Shown one piece after another: positions 46,014-57,352 of a stretch of 64,000 nucleotides of DNA. The position numbers and the translations under genes are program-made. The notes under the pieces were generated by a model that was given only the letters and a program-made list of their open reading frames with translations, searched no databases and was not told the origin of the DNA. Where the stretch lies: assembly GCA_025890175.1 (NCBI GenBank), contig JANPYM010000004.1, forward strand, positions 1,371,134 to 1,435,133. The letters run 5' to 3'. Numbering within the stretch: position 1 is the first letter of the stretch; each line of letters opens with the position of its first letter. This DNA is from Ciborinia camelliae. Its lineage: Eukaryota; Ascomycota; Leotiomycetes; Helotiales; Sclerotiniaceae.

Positions 46014-48645
46014 TTACCTTTTCTGGCCAGGGAGGATTTTCGGCACGACCCACCAATCATGGTATCCTTTCCCTGTTGGTGGGATTTCCACCTGAATTTT
46101 CACATCACTGTCCTTACCCGCAGCTTCGATGGCTTTTTTGACAGCTGCAATTGAGATGCCCGTAAAGATACACGCTTTCAAACAGTTCTTAATATCCTTC
46201 ACCCATCTCTCATGAGATCCACGACAATATGCATCTTTAGGATTGAGTTTACTCAGTATCTCAAAACCTTTCTTGGCTGCGGAAGTGGCCTCTGCAGCTA
46301 TCATAAGTAAATCGAGAGTGGACTCTTTGGGTTGCGTGACATTGTATGTAAATGTATCGAAAGCCATGGGTGCAGGAAGACCAATCGTAGAAAATGGCTT
46401 CATGCGAACTTCGTAACGCATGATGTCATTACCGTATGGCCTTGGTGGTATTGGTATGAGGTCTAAACGACGAAGGGCTTCAAACAGCGAAGATAGTGCA
46501 TCTGCGAAACCATACGTCGAAGTGACTTCTAGCATGGAGAAGTTGATGTAAGAAATTGCATTGGCAAATTCCGTTTGTTGGCTAGTATCAAGATGCGATT
46601 CTTGGCGGCGGGCAGAGTAGGATCGCATGACTTCGCTTCGGATTCGCTCAAGATGACGACTCCGTGTCTTACAGAGGTAATTGAGATAGTAGTACATCCC
46701 TGAAAGTTCATCTGGCTGATAAATCTGAAGCTCAAACCCTAATTGAACTATCCATTCCATTTGGCGAAGCTTGTAATAGTATGCCCAGGATGATAAATGG
46801 AAAGCGAAAATTGGATCACTAGATATATCGAGATCCATGAATGGTTCTTCTTTTGTGAATTCTCTTAATTCCTGATCAAGTTCCTCGCCATCAAGTTGAA
46901 GATTGTCCCAATCAACTATAGTGTGACAAAGTGTTCGCCGTATGCGACATCGGTTTTGACACATGGTGCGCAGGATGTCAATATATGTGCTGGCTGCGCG
47001 TGATCGAAATAACTCCATTCTTTGAGCCATATGAAATCGTGGATCGTGAGGCACTTCAATTTCATCATTGTTACGATCTAGGAGCTGGTTTGCGGGTAAG
47101 GTGAGACTAGCTAGATCATCGTCGAGAACTTCTCGAATGGACATTTTGCCTAGTATTATCATATCCGCAAACATATAGTACTGAAGTAAAGTCCGAATGT
47201 AAACAGATGGTTGAGGTTTTCGTGCTTGGAATAATGAAACAAAGGTCTTATAGATGTATCATCAGTAAACGAGTCTAGTAAATCTTCAACGTCGATGTTA
47301 CTTACCATGAGACTGTGACTATCGGCATAATCGAATATGTCAACTGCAATTTCACCATCTTTGCACATCCTCTCCAGGTGTTCGTAGGCGCTTTGTTGAC
47401 CCACATCAACAATTGGACGTGGTGGAACAGTACTTGCTAGCTTCCTCTGTAATTTTACACTAAACGACTGGGGGGCAGACTTTGCAAGTTTGTTGGATGA
47501 CCTTAGATCAGGTATGAACAAAAGCGTCTCACGCCAGAATACTTTCGCATCTGGAGACCTTGAATCTGCTATGTCAACAGCCCTCAGAAAAGTATACCGA
47601 AAGGTAAGACGAGTTGTAAGAGCTTCCTTCATATCCTCAGGTATGGCCTGAGTCTGCGCGACTAATTCCCTAGTCTCTTCCAGGAAATGAAGAATTTCAT
47701 CGTAATCTATACCCTCGAGTAGATTTCTATGGAAAGTATGGGTCGCAAAATCTTCCTCCTGAAAATGTGTAAATATTACATTAGATTGATATGTGAGAAA
47801 TGTGTAAATACCTCATAGAAATGTCCCGACCTGACTCGATTATTGACATACCAACAAGTTTTTATCAAACCCAGACAGTATGCTCTCAGAACCTGTAACA
47901 TCAAAGGTTCATCTCCATCGCAGCTCTCGCTTCTGTCAAAAAAGGTCTCATTGAGACTTGAAGGCGAGGGATACAAGATTCGGTCAACGTATAAGCTGGT
48001 AAAGATTGTTTGAGCAAGTGGGTGTCCCATGTGCCAGGCCATCTACACATAGTCAGACTACTGGCATTCTGGGTTGTATTAGGCATTGTCATACCTCATG
48101 ACAAAGAAGCTGATCAATAATACCCAAAACTTCTTCTGGAAGTAGTGCCTGAGCAAAATCATATTCGTCTTCCATGGTCTCGCCAGGGGCTAGATAACCA
48201 CTATCCATTTTAGGATCCATGATCTGTACTCAAAGATTAGCTCAGTTGCTTTTTAAGTATAGCATACGATACGAACCTCCAGAGCAGCAACTGCATCGAA
48301 TAGCGTAAAAAACGGATCCTTGACAAGGTCTCCCACTTCGAGCTCTATATCAAAATCATTAGCACGTGATCTATAACCTGATTCTTTTGGTTTTGTAATT
48401 GGTAACACACGGTGAGCAGCATTTGTGAAGACTTGAGTGATATTCGTGATCATAACACCCTTGCTGTACAACTTTGGAGCGGGTGGTTGTCCCGGGTTGA
48501 GCGCCGCAAACATTGCTGCCAGGTCACTGGGACCTTGATCAATATCAAGGTCTGAGACTTCTGCAGACAACCGTCAGCGATAGTTCCTATCGGGAGATAG
48601 AGAATACTCACGCTGCGCGATAGCAGCTACGCCATCATTATGCAT
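46014..48645 (-). CDS. MAK10: NatC N-terminal acetyltransferase auxiliary subunit Mak10/Naa35
   Basis: Scaffold of the NatC complex, which acetylates N-termini starting with Met plus a hydrophobic residue, co-translationally at the ribosome. The start is placed at 48645 (MHNDGVAAIAQ), with a first intron GTGAGT...CTGCAG leading into VSDLDIDQGPSDL. Signature stretches are VGDLVKDPFFTLFDAVAALE, IMDPKMDSGYLAPGE, and a helical middle (MLQVLRAYCLGLIKTCWYVN). The long C-terminal exon begins after the RKPQPSVYIRTLLQ segment and ends at 46014. The DPKMDSG motif is diagnostic. Five or so short introns split the first half. Total length about 750 residues, normal for the family. No break seen. Confidence 0.92.
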
Positions 48646-49320
48646 GGCTATATCGCAACTACTGTGAGATATCGTTCAAATAATCCAAATATATTTTATG
48701 ATAGATATTCGCGATTTTTGTTTAATGTTGTCGGGGAGATAGAGTTCTCGCTTGAAACGGAAAGTGGCATAAGTGTAATATTTCATTTTGAAAAAGGGCG
48801 ATGGGTAATTACAGGAAAGCAGTTTTGACGTTAACAGACCGTTTTATATTGTATCGAGGCAATGTCAAGGTTTCTATTGATGCAAGCTATTTGGCCATAT
48901 TCCGCCTATTAATCTGGCTTCTGTACTACATAATAATAAGCTTTAATGTTAGGGTGGTGTGTTAGATATGTGCTACAGCATGTATCAAGAACGAAGATAT
49001 TCTCTAGGGCTCGAAATGTAGAATACTATCATCTTCTGATATCACAAGAAGGGTTTATGAGGATGTCGAACGTTTTCATGTGGGAACGCAGTAACTATTT
49101 CAATATGGACTGGTCTCCTTGCCTTGGAGATGTCAAGTCGAGATGATGCCATTCAGAATATAGGTTGAACCAGAAAGTTCACGAGAATGATATGACTTTT
49201 CAATTGTCTTGGCCCAATAACCCGGAATGATCCAAATGTACAAGTTGGCCCTGCCATTCAGTCATCGCACAGCTCTTTCCCCTCTTCCCTCCTGGCCTTT
49301 CAAGGGTAGTGTATTCATAT
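48646..49320. other. intergenic between Mak10 and Atp15
   Basis: About 670 bp holding the Mak10 promoter and the Atp15 3' flank. No coding-like frame. Confidence 0.45.
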
Positions 49321-49725
49321 CTAAGATGATGACGAAGCAGCCTCTGCCATCGATGCTGCATTGGCCTCCGCAACGTTCTTGACATCACCTTGCTTGCCGT
49401 TCTGCCCCAGTAGTCCTCGTTAGCCAAATCCCCCTCAATTTATCCCGAGATACTCTGGGAGTCACTCACGTTCCACTTGGCGAATCTCAATTCCATCTCC
49501 CCTCTTCGCTCAGCCGCCAATCGTTTGTCATCTTTCAAGCTTCTTCGAACAGTTCGTGCGGCGACGGACAAGTATTTGTTGTAGCTACAGTCAAGGAAAC
49601 ATGTCAGTAAAAGTCTTTCCTGGAGCACGGCACCCGTGTCCTCGATTGCACTGGACAAAAGACTTAGGAGGTTGCAGAACTGCGACTACGTACGTGAGAC
49701 CTGAGGCTTTCCACGCAAACGCCAT
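49321..49725 (-). CDS. ATP15: mitochondrial F1Fo-ATP synthase epsilon subunit (Atp15)
   Basis: Component of the F1 central stalk in the inner mitochondrial membrane. Three exons, 49725-49694, 49584-49470 and 49401-49321, fit in phase and give 75 residues. The start reads MAFAWKASGLTYNKYLSVAA, the typical eukaryotic epsilon N-terminus (no cleaved presequence). The middle RRSLKDDKRLAAERRGEMEL and FAKWN followed by NGKQGDVKN are also family-typical. The tail is alanine/serine-rich. The gene is too fragmented for a simple frame scan; the first exon is only 32 bp. It is 240 bp downstream-to-upstream of the complex III gene on the same strand. Confidence 0.93.
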
Positions 49726-50077
49726 TGTGTATTATGAGAGATGTGTAAATCTGGGACGATGTAATTCAGAGAAAGGTTGCTGCCGTGCCTATTGACATTC
49801 AGTGGAGCGCGGGAAGAACTGGAGAAAATTCCGATATCACGTGACTATCAAATCCGGAAGTGGTCGCTGATCCGTCGTCTTCATCTTTGATTTGGCTAAC
49901 TTCAAAAGCTTCTGTATAATCTAGCATCATCATGATTGATTGATGGTGTCTAGAACAAGTGATATACATATACGCATTAAAGAAAAGCAATCATATATTC
50001 ACAGCGAGCATCACATCTACAATACACTCTAGGAGCTTTTGATAATACACCCTGTTATCCCATCTTGAAATCTAGCT

Positions 50078-51644
50078 CTACACTGAAAGGCCAAGCTCCT
50101 CTGCATATGGAAGAACGTAAAGATCACCGACTGCCGACACTGTAGCTTTACCTTCCAATATCGCCTTTGCAGCCTACGGAAATATTAGCGTTATGTCAAG
50201 TGGAAAATCAAGAGATACGTACCGATTTCAACTTCTCAATGCTAACTGACTCGATGCTCTTGCCAACTTCATCAATTTGGAATGCCTTGCCGCCATGAAC
50301 AAGCCCAGATCCAGTCATGACGAGACCGGCCTCGACGTTTTGACCTTCCTCCAATGCGTTGTATTTAGCATTGGCGACAGCCTTTGTGAAATCTTCTTGG
50401 CTGATGGAACCTTCGGCAATTGCCTTGAGAGCTTTAACCGCCTCAAGGGCAGCTGATCTAACGGCGGATGCAGAACCATTGAATTGGAGTGCCAAAAGTC
50501 CAGCATCAGAGTAAGCAAAGTTGGTAGCTGTGGCGCTGGCTCCTGGGAATGAAGATGCAGCCTTGGATAAGATTGAGAATCCAGTGGACCACTTAATGCT
50601 TGACTTTCCACCGAGAAGAGACGCAAGGACAGAGAATTCAGGCTTATATGATCCTCCTGCTGTGAAAGAACTAGATCCAGGGAAAGCAAGAACAAACGAA
50701 TTACCCGAGTCATGAGCAATACGTTCCTCACCACCATAGTATTTGGTTGCACCAGGACCGGAAAGACCTTGCCCGTTGTGAGTGCCAGTGAAGAACTCTC
50801 CTACCCACTTCGATAATTCTGCCTGGCTGGCACCATTTGCAACAACAGCAATGTTTGGCTTTGAATATGCTTGGGTCGAGAATTCGCTAACGGAGTCCGA
50901 GCTTAAGTATTTCGTAAGAGGTGTAGATGAGGATGGGAAGAGGGGCGTTCCGAGTCCTCTATGGAATGCGACACCGTGTGCCGAGTTGATAGCAAGGTCG
51001 GATACACTTCCAAGGAGTTTCTTCTGGCCCAACTTGATCTGGTGCTCGACTTCTTCATGGTATTCGTGGGCTGTTGTGACCAGTTAGTTGGCAACCATGA
51101 GGAATCTTTCCCTGCTCTAAACTTACGGGTATACTTTGTAGCTGAAATTACTTCACCAAGGAGTTCGGTAAAGTATGGTAAGTCTTCCCGGAGGAACTTG
51201 GCCTCCACGACGAGTGCCTCACGGGTGTGGTAAGCATTCAATTGTGCGCCCAAAAGTTCAGATTCTCTGCAGATACGGAGGGCGGATCGTTTCAAGGTAT
51301 TCTAAGTTGTAAAACATCAGTCAGTGATCAAATATGTGTAAGATGACGCGAATATTGTTCGTTATATTAGAGATTACCTTAAATGCAAATCGTTCTAAAC
51401 CTGATGTCAAACCTGGCGCAGTCTGATATCTTGTTCCAGCTTTGGCGACGACAGCAAGCTTTGTGGTGGCTCCAGCGACATCTCTGGTTGCGACCTTAAC
51501 TCCAGCAACATCAGATGATTCGTATGAGAATGAGGTTGATCCGGAGGAAACGGCAGCAAGGCCACGACGATTAGCTGGCTGAGCACCGCATTGCCTGCGA
51601 ACAGCAAGCTGTGCGTGTCGTCCAATCGCCGACCGTGAGATCAT
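50078..51644 (-). CDS. QCR2: ubiquinol-cytochrome c reductase core protein 2 (complex III)
   Basis: M16-peptidase-like core subunit of respiratory complex III, facing the matrix. The start at 51644 gives an Arg-rich mitochondrial presequence (MISRSAIGRHAQLAVRRQ). Then come VATRDVAGATTKLAVVAKAG and GLTSGLERFAFK, and after an intron NTLKRSALRICRESELLG. The main exon (51032-50220 region) reads NIAVVANGASQAELSKWV, SVLASLLGGKSSIKWS and FNGSASAVRSAALEAVKAL. The last exon ends ELGLSV at 50078. The HxxEH zinc site of active M16 peptidases is not seen, as expected for core 2. About 460 residues, intact. Divergent, 350 bp, from the RNA polymerase III gene. Confidence 0.94.
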
Positions 51645-51994
51645 TGTTTGGATATGTTTGTTGAGGAGGGGAGACTCGATATTCTTAAAAGGTCAGGACG
51701 TTTAATCCAATATCCTACAGTTCTTTTCGCTGGAAGATCTCGGAACAATAACGCTAGTCCTCATAAGGTTTAGCTATTTGTGTAATTCGATCCCCTCGAA
51801 TTTTGATTTGTCCGTTTGGCCAATGGTCCCCCACCTCAAAATTTCGAAGTAATATCTGTGTATTCGATAATCTCCAATTTCTACCTATTCTACAATTTTA
51901 CTTAACATCTTCTTCCATTTTGTCAATGAATTATCGGTAGTAATTGTAGAAGCTCTGGGGATATTAAAATAATCCTCTAGTAGCAAGAAAAATC
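51645..51994. promoter_or_regulatory. shared divergent promoter, QCR2 / RPC82
   Basis: 350 bp separates two start codons pointing apart; both genes must share this control region. AT-rich with CCAAT-like ATTGG words near 51818 (GGCCAATGG). Shared regulation is inference. Confidence 0.5.
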
Positions 51995-54266
51995 ATGTCT
52001 AGGGTAAGTTCAATGCTTCAGTTCCAATCATTGCTGCCGCCTACTCTTTCTCATTAGGATCCTGCGAAGCCTTATTGCAACCAGCTAACTCCATGGATAG
52101 CCAAAACATGCAGTTGAGCTCTGCTCTCTGCTCGTCGATGATATCTACGGCGAACTATCTTCTGTAGGTTCACCGCTCCACTCCATCAACTGGAAAATTT
52201 ATTCGAACCGAGCCTTGCATATGAGACAAGGCTGAACAAAATCCCTCTGCTGTGGTCAAGTCTGACATCATGTAGCGCATTTTTACCATTTTACTTCGAC
52301 GAGGAAGGTTATCCATGGTTGCGCTCAAGCGACACACTCAACTCACAACGCGACAGTTGAAGCTCGGATTAACCGTCCTTGTTCGACAAAATCTGGTTTA
52401 CCATAACTCAGAAGGCGGGGGTGACACTAATTACGAAGCAAACATCGACGCCGCATATGCTCTAGTTAGGTCTGGCAAAATCTTAGAGATTGTGGGAGAA
52501 CGGTTTGGATCTGTTGCGAGCGACATTATGGAACAATTGGTACTTCTGGGCCACGCCAAGATATCCGACATAATCGCAGAATTGGACAAGAGCCACGAAG
52601 CACAAATCAATGGCAATGGCAACGGGATCAATGGCGCTACGAATGGAAATGGCACTCACTCGTATCCTTTGGCACAATTGAATCACACATTGATCCAGTT
52701 ATTAGAAGAAGGATTTATTCAACCCGTTGGTCAGAATATGTTTCGAAGCCCGACAGATAGTTACAATGCGGTCGAAAAGGCCCTTCTCCAGGATAGTTAT
52801 GGGGGCGCCACAAGAGGGACGAAGCAGAAAGATGAGTTACGGATGCGAATTCGAGGACGCCTACAAGAGCTGAGAGCTGAGATTCCAAACTGGAAACCAG
52901 TCGGTTACAACCGGCAATCTACCAATGGTCACATGAACGGCATCGCCTCGAAACGAAGACGACTTTCACACAATGGGAGTGCTACTAATGGCTATGGTTT
53001 TGTCGATGACGAAAGTAACAAGCTTGATGTAGGTTATTGGTATATTTTATAGCTAGTTGTGAAATCATTCTAATCTGCTATAAGGGAAATTTGGTTTTAC
53101 GGATCAACCACGAGAAATGTACTGTTGCCATGAGGAACCGTCGACTAGTTGAGCTTGCAAACTCCCGGATTGGCGAAACTACATCGTATATTTATGGGGA
53201 ACTCCTCCGACTTCTGGCAGAACGAATCCCTAGATGTCGACCCGATCCGACGATTGATGATGTTGTGGATGCCGCTGATGGGCCTTCAATAACAATAACA
53301 ACCCAAGAGTTGACCGATGCTTTAAGTAAGACAATCAACGTATCGACTGGTATTGGCAAAACTACAGGCCAAAATATTGATACTTCCAGGCTTGGCAAAC
53401 TTCAAAATGGCCGAAAGAGAAAGGCCCGAGACGAAGCAGAGGTAGAAGGCGATGCCAGTTCCGATGAGGAGTCAGAAAATGATCACAAGCCATTCGCCAA
53501 CGGAAATGGACATGCGATGGACATAGATGACGATGATTTTTCTGCAGATCAATCCAGGACCAGCACAAATAGAAGAGCCGTCTCTTTCCAAGACCAAGAC
53601 CCAAGTTCTCCTCCACCAGCGGAAAGCCGTCAAGCCCGTATGATGCATGTTATGAACCATCTTCAATTATTAGCGGCCGATGATTGCCAACTTCTACGAA
53701 AGTGCGGAACCCGACAAATGGGCGAGTGGACGGTGGATTTCGAGCGTGTGATTGAGCGGCTTCGAGAATTAGAAATTGACTCCATCATATATGAGAATTT
53801 CGGCAAAAATGGTCATCGACTTGTACGAGTTATGAGAAAGATGGGAAAGCTTGAAGAAAAGCACATCTCCAAGGTGGGGTTGGTCAAACAGCAGGATGCC
53901 CGAACCAAACTTGTGGAAATGCAACTGCATGGCATGGTTGATGTTCAGGAAGTCCCTAGGGATCCAGGTCGTATGATTGTGCGTACTGTATTCTTGTGGT
54001 TCTTCGATCAAGACCGAGTCGCATCCCTCTTATTGGCCCGAACCTACAAGGCCATGTCAAGATGTTTACAACGACTCGACGTGGAGAAGCGACGCAAAGC
54101 AGATATTATTGCACTATCGGAGCGTACAGACGTTCAAGGTCAAGAAGAGGCTATACTTCGACCAGAACAGATGAACCAGTTGCGTGAGATTCGAGCGAAG
54201 GAGGAAGATCTGTTGGGACAGATTGGCAGACTCGACGATTTGGTCGGCGTGTTTCACGATTATTAG
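51995..54266 (+). CDS. RPC82: DNA-directed RNA polymerase III subunit Rpc82 (RPC3)
   Basis: Part of the Rpc82/34/31 subcomplex that opens promoters of tRNA and 5S genes. Exons 51995-52003, 52101-52163, 52276-53028 and 53085-54266 sum to exactly 668 residues. The first exon codes only MSR. The second, reading PKHAVELCSLLVDDIYGELS, is the winged-helix start typical of the family. Next come RIFTILLRRGRLSMVALKRH and RQLKLGLTVLVRQNLVYH, a middle winged-helix region, an acidic disordered insert with ASSDEESEND and DIDDDDF, and the conserved C-terminal part (MNHLQLLAADDCQLLRKCG, GRMIVRTVFLWFFDQDR). Intron acceptors were chosen to restore the family frame; the alternatives introduce stops. No break. 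Confidence 0.94.
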
Positions 54267-55067
54267 CCACGCACGCACGTATGGAAGGTTTGGTTCGGGG
54301 CTTGGGGGTTCTTGTTTTTATTTACATTGGGCGGCGCCATCTACAGCATAACAAAGGCGTTCTACGATAGTCGAGCAGCAATGGATACCTACTTCCAGCT
54401 GACTTGCGACTCTGAGATACCATAAGATCATTTCATGGCCGAGATTAGCTGCCTAGGCAGATACTTTCAAAATTTGCAAAAATGTATCCATCTTGTAATA
54501 TCATCATTTCGCTTCAAAATCTACCCCCATTTTGATTGAACCCAAACACAAGCAGTATCTTTCAATCAGAACATTTAAACACTAGGTAACTCCCCACAGG
54601 GTCTAGAAACCCAATCAAATTGATTACATTAACAAGATTTTTAGCTTCTTGCCTTTTTGGCTTTTATATTCAATTTTTATAAAGTTCAAATTGTTTAGAA
54701 GATTGCTATTAGGTAAGTCAATATCATTATATAAGAATGAATGAGAAACTGCTAGGTAATCGTCCATTCACAACTCCCGCCTTTATTATTATGCCTTATA
54801 AGGTTTTCTCACCTATCAAACTTCCGCGTTATCAATACCTAATGTCTAACCCCACGGTACCTGATAGCGCACGGACAATTTACAAGGCTTTCTAAAGGCC
54901 CAAAGAAAAAAAAGTTTAGGAAATCATATCAGACGAAATATTTTTCTGCTCTTCACAATAATCTTTACAGAAAAGAACAATTCAAAGCCTCGGGGAAGTT
55001 TTTAGATTCTTCACTCATTTAGTTGATTTTGAAGCAATTTCTATTTGTTATTATCTTTGTCGCCATA
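54267..55067. other. intergenic between RPC82 and GGC1
   Basis: About 800 bp, AT-rich, with no coding-like frame. It holds the promoter of the carrier gene. Confidence 0.45.
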
Positions 55068-56260
55068 ATGTCTCCAATTACAGCAGTCTCGCCTTCATCG
55101 GGCTCCAAAAACTATAAGTCAGAATCTACATTGGCTAGATTGTTGGGTTCAGGTTAGATTCCACAGCTGAGTTGATTATGTGATAAATTGCTTATATGCT
55201 GTAGGATCTGCCGGTATTGCTGAGCTTGCAGTCTTTCATCCAGTATGGAACTACTCAAACTTGTGCCGAGAATAAATTTACTGACCCATCAAAGGTGGAC
55301 ACAATCGCAAAAAGATTAATGAGCAACCAAGGATCGGTACGATCCTCCCCTGTATTTAACCATTTTTACCGTGTCATGCTAACTACTTCTCTGGCAGACC
55401 AAGGGCAAATTAGCTGAGGTTATTTTCAAGGATAAGGCAACAGCTCCCATCGGCACCAAGTTCTTTTCCCTCTTCCCAGGTCTAGGTTACGCTGCGGGGT
55501 ATAAGGTCTTGCAAAGAATCTACAAGTATGGTGGACAGCCGTTTGTTCGCGATTATCTCGACAAGAACCACGGAAGCACATTTGATAACACATTTGGCGC
55601 AAGGACTGGAAAGGCAATGATGAGTTCAGTAGCAGGAAGTCTTGTTGGGATTGGAGAGATTGTACTTCTTCCCCTTGACGTTCTCAAGATCAAGCGACAG
55701 ACAAACCCCGAGGCTTTCAGAGGACGAGGAGTTGTCAGAATTGTTAAAGATGAGGGTTTCGGATTGTATAGAGGTTGGCAATGGACCGCTGCAAGAAATG
55801 CACCTGGATCATTCGCTGTGAGTGCTCCTATTTTTTCAATTTAAATAATTGCTAACATATCCAAAGCTCTTTGGTGGATCTGCATTCACAAAAGGATACC
55901 TTTTCGGTTTGAACGACTACAACAAGGCCTCCTGGTTCCAGAACTTTGTAGCTTCTATCGCCGGTGCCTCCGCATCCCTTGTTGTCTCCGCACCCCTCGA
56001 TGTTATCAAGACCCGTATCCAGAACCGTAACTTCGAGAACCCAGAAAGTGGCTTCAGAATTGTGTCAAGTATGATGAAGAACGAGGGCATGTCAAGTTTC
56101 TTCAAGGGTTTAACACCAAAGGTATGTTATCTCACAGAAGCAATGGCAAAGTCACAACACTAACGTCTGATAGTTATTGATGACCGGACCAAAATTGGTG
56201 TTTTCTTTCTGGCTTGCACAAACTTTGATCCCTGCCTTTGATATTGCTCTCTCGAGATAG
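55068..56260 (+). CDS. GGC1: mitochondrial GTP/GDP carrier
   Basis: Inner-membrane carrier exchanging matrix GDP for GTP; in yeast its loss disturbs mitochondrial iron and mtDNA. Six exons start at 55068 (MSPITAVSP) and end at 56260 (IALSR). Three mitochondrial-carrier repeats are visible: FHPVDTIAKRLMS, LLPLDVLKIKRQTNPEAFRG and SAPLDVIKTRIQNRNFENPE, each with the Px[DE]xx[KR] signature. The RNAPGSFALFGG and LTPKLLMTGPKLVFSF segments are close to yeast Ggc1 (Yhm1), which separates it from other carriers. About 310 residues, normal length. Introns are 50-100 bp GT-AG. Intact. Confidence 0.95.
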
Positions 56261-56849
56261 TATTTTCTACGCAATTGAGATTCATGATATAATAATACTA
56301 GATACGGATGGGAAGGAAAACTGGCGTTGAATGGTATAGAACGATATATTGTACCCTCCTTGTATATAGTTGAGAGTCGATATATAGCGGAAAGCAAACC
56401 ACTCGACTCAAATCACAATGACAATGCCAGATGGCAGAAACACCCAAAAGAATATCGCGTATTTTTATGAGAATCCCCATGTGACTTTGGTATCTTGCTT
56501 GCTTGAGTGAGCCGACTGGTATTCATCTATGTACATAGATTTTACCAGAATACCACTTTTAATTACCTATCCAGAGGTGCCTCTAGGTTCAAACCCCATA
56601 TTTTGAGCAACGATAGAATACTTACTATAGAGGTAGTCGTTACTCATTGGACTGATGATGCTCGCGTGAGCTTTCGTATTTTACCCCTCGAGCTCCCCTC
56701 CATTGATGGAGCTATGGCACCTCGGTAATATCCGGTGATTTTGTATCCACAATTTTCAACGTATTTGAACATCAATTTTCCAAAACTCACTCAAGCTATT
56801 CACATAAACACCATATCACTGATAATAACTCACATCTGAAACTATCGTC
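56261..56849. other. intergenic between GGC1 and NCE101
   Basis: About 590 bp with no supported gene. A tRNA-B-box-like string near 56587 was examined and rejected. Confidence 0.45.
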
Positions 56850-57087
56850 ATGCCTTCTCCAGCGTATCTCATATCCAGGGCCGGCGATCCAATCTTTGCC
56901 TTATTTATCGGAGTAGGGGCAACCATGACTCGTATCAACAGGGAAGAAAAGGAACAAGGACGTACAACACAGCAGACAATTGATGCTGTATTCAGGTATA
57001 AAGTTCTAAAGTCTATCCTTCCTGACCGTTTAATGACTTACACCATATAGAAGAATAGGCTTTCCTCGCTCGAATAAAAAAAATTAA
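56850..57087 (+). CDS. NCE101: small membrane protein, non-classical export protein 1 (Nce101) family
   Basis: Exons 56850-56995 and 57051-57087 (55-bp intron, donor GTATAA, acceptor ATAG) give 60 residues. The sequence starts MPSPAYLISRAGDPIFALFI and has one hydrophobic helix (PIFALFIGVGATM), then INREEKEQGRTTQQTIDAVF. The DPIFA..G layout is that of fungal Nce101 proteins, first linked in yeast to export of leaderless proteins; the true function remains uncertain. Likely an ER or mitochondrial membrane protein with a short N-terminal tail. Confidence 0.85.
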
Positions 57088-57352
57088 GTTGTGGAAGGAG
57101 CTTGGTCGATATGCACGAAATACTTCAAGGAAGGCGCATATCATGCTCTATATTTTTGAGACTTTCTTGCCGTTCGAGAGAACTTTTACCATACAACAAC
57201 AAGTATTTCACCAATTTGCATTACTGGCATAGCAGCAGTGCAAGTTTTCGCACTTTACTTTCACTCCATCTTCTATCCTCCGCGAAGTTTCTTTTCATTG
57301 GATATCGAAAGATTTTACAACATCCATAAGGGTTTAATCTCTGCAAGCTACA

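Noticed and set aside
56575..56610. tRNA-like B-box GGTTCAAACCCC
   Set aside because: The flanking bases cannot form the T-arm stem, and no A-box or acceptor stem is found at the right distances on either strand.
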